The notes beneath the pieces are model-generated. The model was not told where the DNA came from, ran no database searches, and saw only the letters and a program-made list of their open reading frames with translations. Both the position numbers and the translations under genes were made by a program. A DNA stretch of 10,457 nt from Brachionus plicatilis (taxonomy: Eukaryota; Rotifera; Eurotatoria; Ploima; Brachionidae). The stretch spans positions 1,274,093 through 1,284,549 of the forward strand of contig QEOQ01000552.1 of the NCBI GenBank assembly GCA_010279815.1. The letters run 5' to 3'. Numbering within the stretch: the stretch's first letter is position 1; every line of letters starts with the position of its first letter. Positions 7,612 to 10,457 of the stretch are shown here, in pieces.

Positions 7612-8365
7612 ATGCATTCAAAAAAAATTATCATATTCGCTCTCATAAGTTTAGGTAAGCTAAAAATTCAAATTTAGAATTATTTTTAATTTAATCTCAA
7701 AGTTCAATTCGGTTTGTCACAGTTAACACTTAAACCAGTAAATAAACTAGATGTAGCTTTTGAAAAGTTTCCAAAGCCCAAGACACTTGCTTCAGTTCAA
7801 ACATCATCGACCACCAATGCACCATGTAACATTCAATTTAATAAAACTTAAAAAAAATTTCATTTTTTATTTCTTTTTTCAAGTGACCGTGGAGGACATT
7901 TTGAATTCAGTTGGTTTGAACATGTCCCATCTGTTCAAAATAAGTGATTGGAAAAATATGTGCACCATAAGACTTCGTGAGAGAAGTTCTTTTCGAGGAT
8001 TTTTTAAGGCTATTGAAAAGAGCGATAGTTGTCAAGCCACGCTCAACGATGCAATAGTCGAGACTAGAATTGTTTTGAATGGAGGACAGTGGCAATGCAG
8101 CTGGTCGAGCAGTTCATATGTTGCAGGCACTAATTTTTCTTTTTACCAAATGATTGAGTCAAAGTACAATGATGCTCTAAATTTGGTAATAAATGGAGAC
8201 CAGTATTCTATTGATTTGATTACAAACTTAAAAAGCGAACATTTGTTGTCAATTTCGACTAACAAAAACACGGCTAAAATGTCCGCCAGTTGTCGAACAA
8301 TTCCAACCAAAAGTGGATTTAATTGTGATCTAACTTTACAAGCAAAATTAAAATATCTTCATTGA
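7612..8365 (+). CDS. secreted cysteine-containing protein of unknown family (3 exons)
   Basis: I predict 215 residues from exons 7612-7654, 7703-7825 and 7884-8365. ATG 7612 opens a typical signal peptide (MHSKKIIIFALISL then VQFGLS). Earlier ATGs at 7557 and 7580 close quickly. Both introns are phase 1 with GT/AG ends, and the three pieces sum to 648 nt with a TGA at 8363-8365. The mature chain has a Lys/Pro/Thr-rich linker (about residues 24-54), then a compact region of about 160 residues. That region has five cysteines, in MCTIR, SCQAT, QCSWSS, SCRT and NCDL, and the odd number leaves one unpaired or used between chains. There are several Trp and aromatic residues and no membrane segment. 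I recognise no domain. An extracellular binding or matrix protein is a reasonable guess from the signal peptide alone. Confidence 0.7.
7655..7702 (+). other. intron 1 of the secreted-protein gene (48 nt)
   Basis: The donor is TTAG|GTAAGC, a strong consensus, and the acceptor AG is at 7701-7702 (CTCAAAG|TT). It is phase 1: G plus TT gives Val and leads in frame to QFGLSQLTLKP. The better-looking acceptor at 7721-7722 would put a TAA three codons into exon 2 and is rejected on phase. Confidence 0.65.
7826..7883 (+). other. intron 2 of the secreted-protein gene (58 nt)
   Basis: The donor is CCAT|GTAACA and the acceptor is TTTCTTTTTTCAAG|TG with a strong pyrimidine tract. It is phase 1: T plus TG gives Leu. 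Without splicing, the exon 2 frame ends at a TAA about 20 nt into the intron. Confidence 0.75.
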
Positions 8366-8436
8366 GAACAAAATAGAAAAACTCATTTTTGATTTTTATT
8401 TTTAAAGTTTTTTTTTTTATTTAAAAATTTTAAAAA

Positions 8437-8442
8437 AATAAA
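8437..8442 (+). promoter_or_regulatory. possible poly(A) signal AATAAA
   Basis: A canonical AATAAA lies 72 nt past the stop of the secreted-protein gene. The location is reasonable, but AATAAA is frequent by chance in this DNA. Confidence 0.25.
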
Positions 8443-8611
8443 AATAAGTGCAAGATTTCATTTGTTAGAATTGTAATTTCAAACATCTAGTCAAATTCAC
8501 CTAGTTCAAATTAGCATTGAGAAGTTTTGTTCAAATAGTTCAAAAAGTACAAGAAAAAAGTTCTTAATTGAAATTTTTCGATGAATGAAAAAAATTTGCT
8601 CCTGTAAAATA

Positions 8612-8641
8612 TGTAACAATGTGTAACAAAAGTTGTTACAC
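8612..8641. repeat. TGTAACAA repeat cluster with 9-bp hairpin
   Basis: GTGTAACAA (8621-8629) and TTGTTACAC (8633-8641) form a perfect 9-bp inverted repeat with a 3-nt loop. A further direct copy, TGTAACAA, sits at 8612-8619. GCTCCT (8598-8603) and AGGAGC (8644-8649) bracket the cluster in inverted orientation. Confidence 0.6.
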
Positions 8642-8837
8642 CAAGGAGCCCTGAAAATAATTTCTGAAAGTTTTCTTTTAACTAATTACGAATTTTAAAA
8701 TCAATCAAATTTACGATCATTTATTTGTCTTTGTGAGAAATTACAAATAAATATTTTAATAGTTTTATTTGCAATATTTTAAAATTTTTGTAAAGGTTTA
8801 ATTTTAAATTTCGAAATTTTTATTTCAAAACCAACTT

Positions 8838-10423
8838 AACAGTAATATTGAACTAGAAGATCAAATTTGCAAAAACTTTCATTTCTTTGAATGGAATAAA
8901 CTCGAATTTCCTGAAAAATTCAAGTCAAATGTGTCCATTGGTCTTGAAAATCATACTCGAAAGATTATGTCTACTTACCCGAATTCAAAAAATGAGGTCA
9001 TATTGATGATCAATTAAATTTACGTTCAATTACTTGGTATTTTACTTAAATCTGCTCGTAAAACTGAAAAAGAGACATGTATCAATTTTAAATTAAAATA
9101 CAATCGAAGAAAAATGGCTCGATTTCGCAACAACCGTAAACGTATTAATAAATGTGCAGCGAATTTTAAAATAAATGATTTTATTCAGTTTTACGGTGAT
9201 CTTTTTTCTCACAAAGGAAAACCTCATCTTGACTCTCACCATGTGATAAGTGAAAAAGTACAAGTACATCTTGAAAGTTTAATTGACGTTAAAATTTGAC
9301 CCAATTTTTTGTGTGAGTGATTTTGAAGAAATTTCGAATACCTTTAAACGAAATAAATCGCCTGGCTTTGAAGAAATTAGAAATGAATTTTACACTTCTG
9401 GAGCGTGTGAAAGTCACAAATTAATCTTTACATGGTTTTTTAATGCCTCAACGAGTAAAGGATAATTGCCGAATAATTTTAACATTTCGATGGTAACACC
9501 TTTTCCTAAAAAGGATGTGACAAATGACCCTATTGATTATCGATCCATATCAGTATCGACTTCATTAGCCACAATATTTGAAAAACTTCTTTTGAGTAAG
9601 ATGCACTGTTTCAACACAATAAATCCTAACCAGTTTGGCTATAAGAAATATTATCGAGTAAACATGCCTACTTTGTGGTCAATATGTCATTTTGTCTATT
9701 ATAGTCAAAATCGATCGAAACTTCATTTAGTTCGCCTCGATGCTAGCAAGGCTTTTGATAAAATGTGGAGCGATGTACCTTTTTATAAATTATTGAATAA
9801 AATTCCAAATGAACTTTGGCGTCTAGATTATAATTATTACAGTATCTCAAAAATTGTGTTCAAACATGAAAAAGTCACAGTGAAATTTTTGAAATTAGTG
9901 GAGGTGTTAAACATGGACGTATTATCGTTCTAATGCCAAATTTTTTTAATTTTTTTATAAATGACTTATTAATCGAATGCTGTGATTAAAATATTAGTGC
10001 GTCTATAAATAAAATTAACCTTTCTATAATTACCTATTGTGATAATATAGTTATACTAGCTCCCTCGTATGGTCACTGTCAAATACTTTTAGATTTTTGT
10101 TCAAACTTTTCAAAAATGTGGGAAATTTACTTCAATCCTTCCAAGTCGGTGTCGTTAATATTTCAAAAAAAAATGAAAACTGAAACACATTCCCTTACGC
10201 TAAATGAACGTGAAATCCCTATAAAAGTAGTGTAGAGTACCTAGGCTTGCCCATTGGTGATAGTGAATATGTAAATAACTTCGTAGAACAAAAATGGAAA
10301 AAATTTGAAAAGAGTTTTTACTCTCTTTACGAAATTGGTTCCAAAACGAAATCTGCAAGTCTTTACTTTGTTGCATTTTTATGCAAACAAACAATTCAAA
10401 CAATTCTGTCAATCAATTTTTAG
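8838..10423 (+). pseudogene. decayed LINE (non-LTR retrotransposon) ORF2, reverse-transcriptase region
   Basis: A 5'-truncated ORF2 can be followed through three frames. Frame A runs 8838 to about 9290 with a TAA at about 9015. Frame B runs about 9290-9880 with a TAA at 9463-9465. Frame A' runs about 9880-10232 with a TAA at 9987-9989. Frame C runs 10232-10423. The order of motifs matches non-LTR RTs: HFFEWNKLEFPEKF (linker after the endonuclease), NKSPGFEEIRNEF (from about 9352), TPFPKKD...DYRSISVSTS, NQFGYKK, and motif A LDASKAFDKMW with Asp codons at 9739 and 9757. These are followed by GGVKHGRII, FFINDLL and the catalytic box YCDN (10035-10046), then EYLGLPIGD. The normal box is YxDD, and its second Asp is now Asn, so the enzyme would be inactive even without the stops. 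The endonuclease domain is absent. The 3' end is lost or lies beyond the window. Confidence 0.85.
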
Positions 10424-10457
10424 GTACCACCTAGATCCTATTCTTATTATTGACAAA

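Larger units (their letters stand above)
8366..8837. other. 3' flank and spacer before the LINE relic
   Basis: No gene is seen. It holds the possible poly(A) signal and, at 8598-8650, a cluster of inverted and direct repeats built on TGTAACA. Confidence 0.5.

Noticed and set aside
7723..7830. Exon 2 starting at the better-looking acceptor 7721-7722
   Set aside because: Joined to exon 1 it gives an immediate TAA. Only the acceptor at 7701-7702 keeps the frame.
7907..8095. Open frame on the minus strand
   Set aside because: Antisense shadow of exon 3 of the secreted-protein gene.
10200..10412. Minus-strand open frame of 70 codons
   Set aside because: Antisense of the LINE relic, whose plus strand carries recognisable RT motifs.
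10411..10457. T-rich tract with AG at 10422-10423 that could be a 3' splice site for an exon leaving the window
   Set aside because: The TAG is also the stop of the LINE frame, and only about 34 nt remain, too little to judge coding potential.

Overview
The window looks like a piece of an AT-rich, gene-sparse invertebrate nuclear genome. It has long A and T runs, introns of about 50 nt with GT/AG borders, WD40 and peritrophin-A (CBM14) domains, and decayed eukaryotic transposons. The style of the WD40 blades (repeated 'NGDLASGSxDKTIKIWN') and of the LINE and MULE relics is what I associate with monogonont rotifers such as Brachionus. That assignment is recognition from memory, not a search result.

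Layout. 1-1546: AT-rich and non-coding, with one 13-bp hairpin. 1547-3297: a two-exon gene joining a WD40 propeller to two CBM14 chitin-binding domains and a C-terminal membrane segment. 3298-4398: nothing coding. 4399-4959: the C-terminal part of a MULE-type transposase (SWIM zinc finger plus basic tail) with one internal stop. 5031-5215: a degenerate AT-rich array of about 20 bp units. 5539-6388: a non-autonomous DNA transposon with 120-bp terminal inverted repeats (118/120 identical). Its interior carries a Ty3/gypsy reverse-transcriptase scrap on the minus strand, and its right tip is triplicated as a 14-bp tandem repeat. 6720-7074: a broken coding-like stretch on the minus strand. 7612-8365: a three-exon gene for a small secreted, cysteine-containing protein of unknown family. 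8838-10423: a 5'-truncated, multiply broken LINE ORF2 on the plus strand, with a lost catalytic Asp, running close to the window edge.

Only two genes look intact, both on the plus strand and both predicted to enter the secretory pathway. In each, the exon structure here comes from matching reading-frame phase at GT/AG sites. In the first gene it is also supported by the six-cysteine CBM14 framework, which is complete only after splicing. The rest is transposon debris and AT-rich spacer. I see no operon, CRISPR array, tRNA or rRNA. The most interesting items are the extracellular-looking WD40-CBM14 fusion, the transposon with nearly identical ends and captured gypsy sequence, and the orphan secreted protein.
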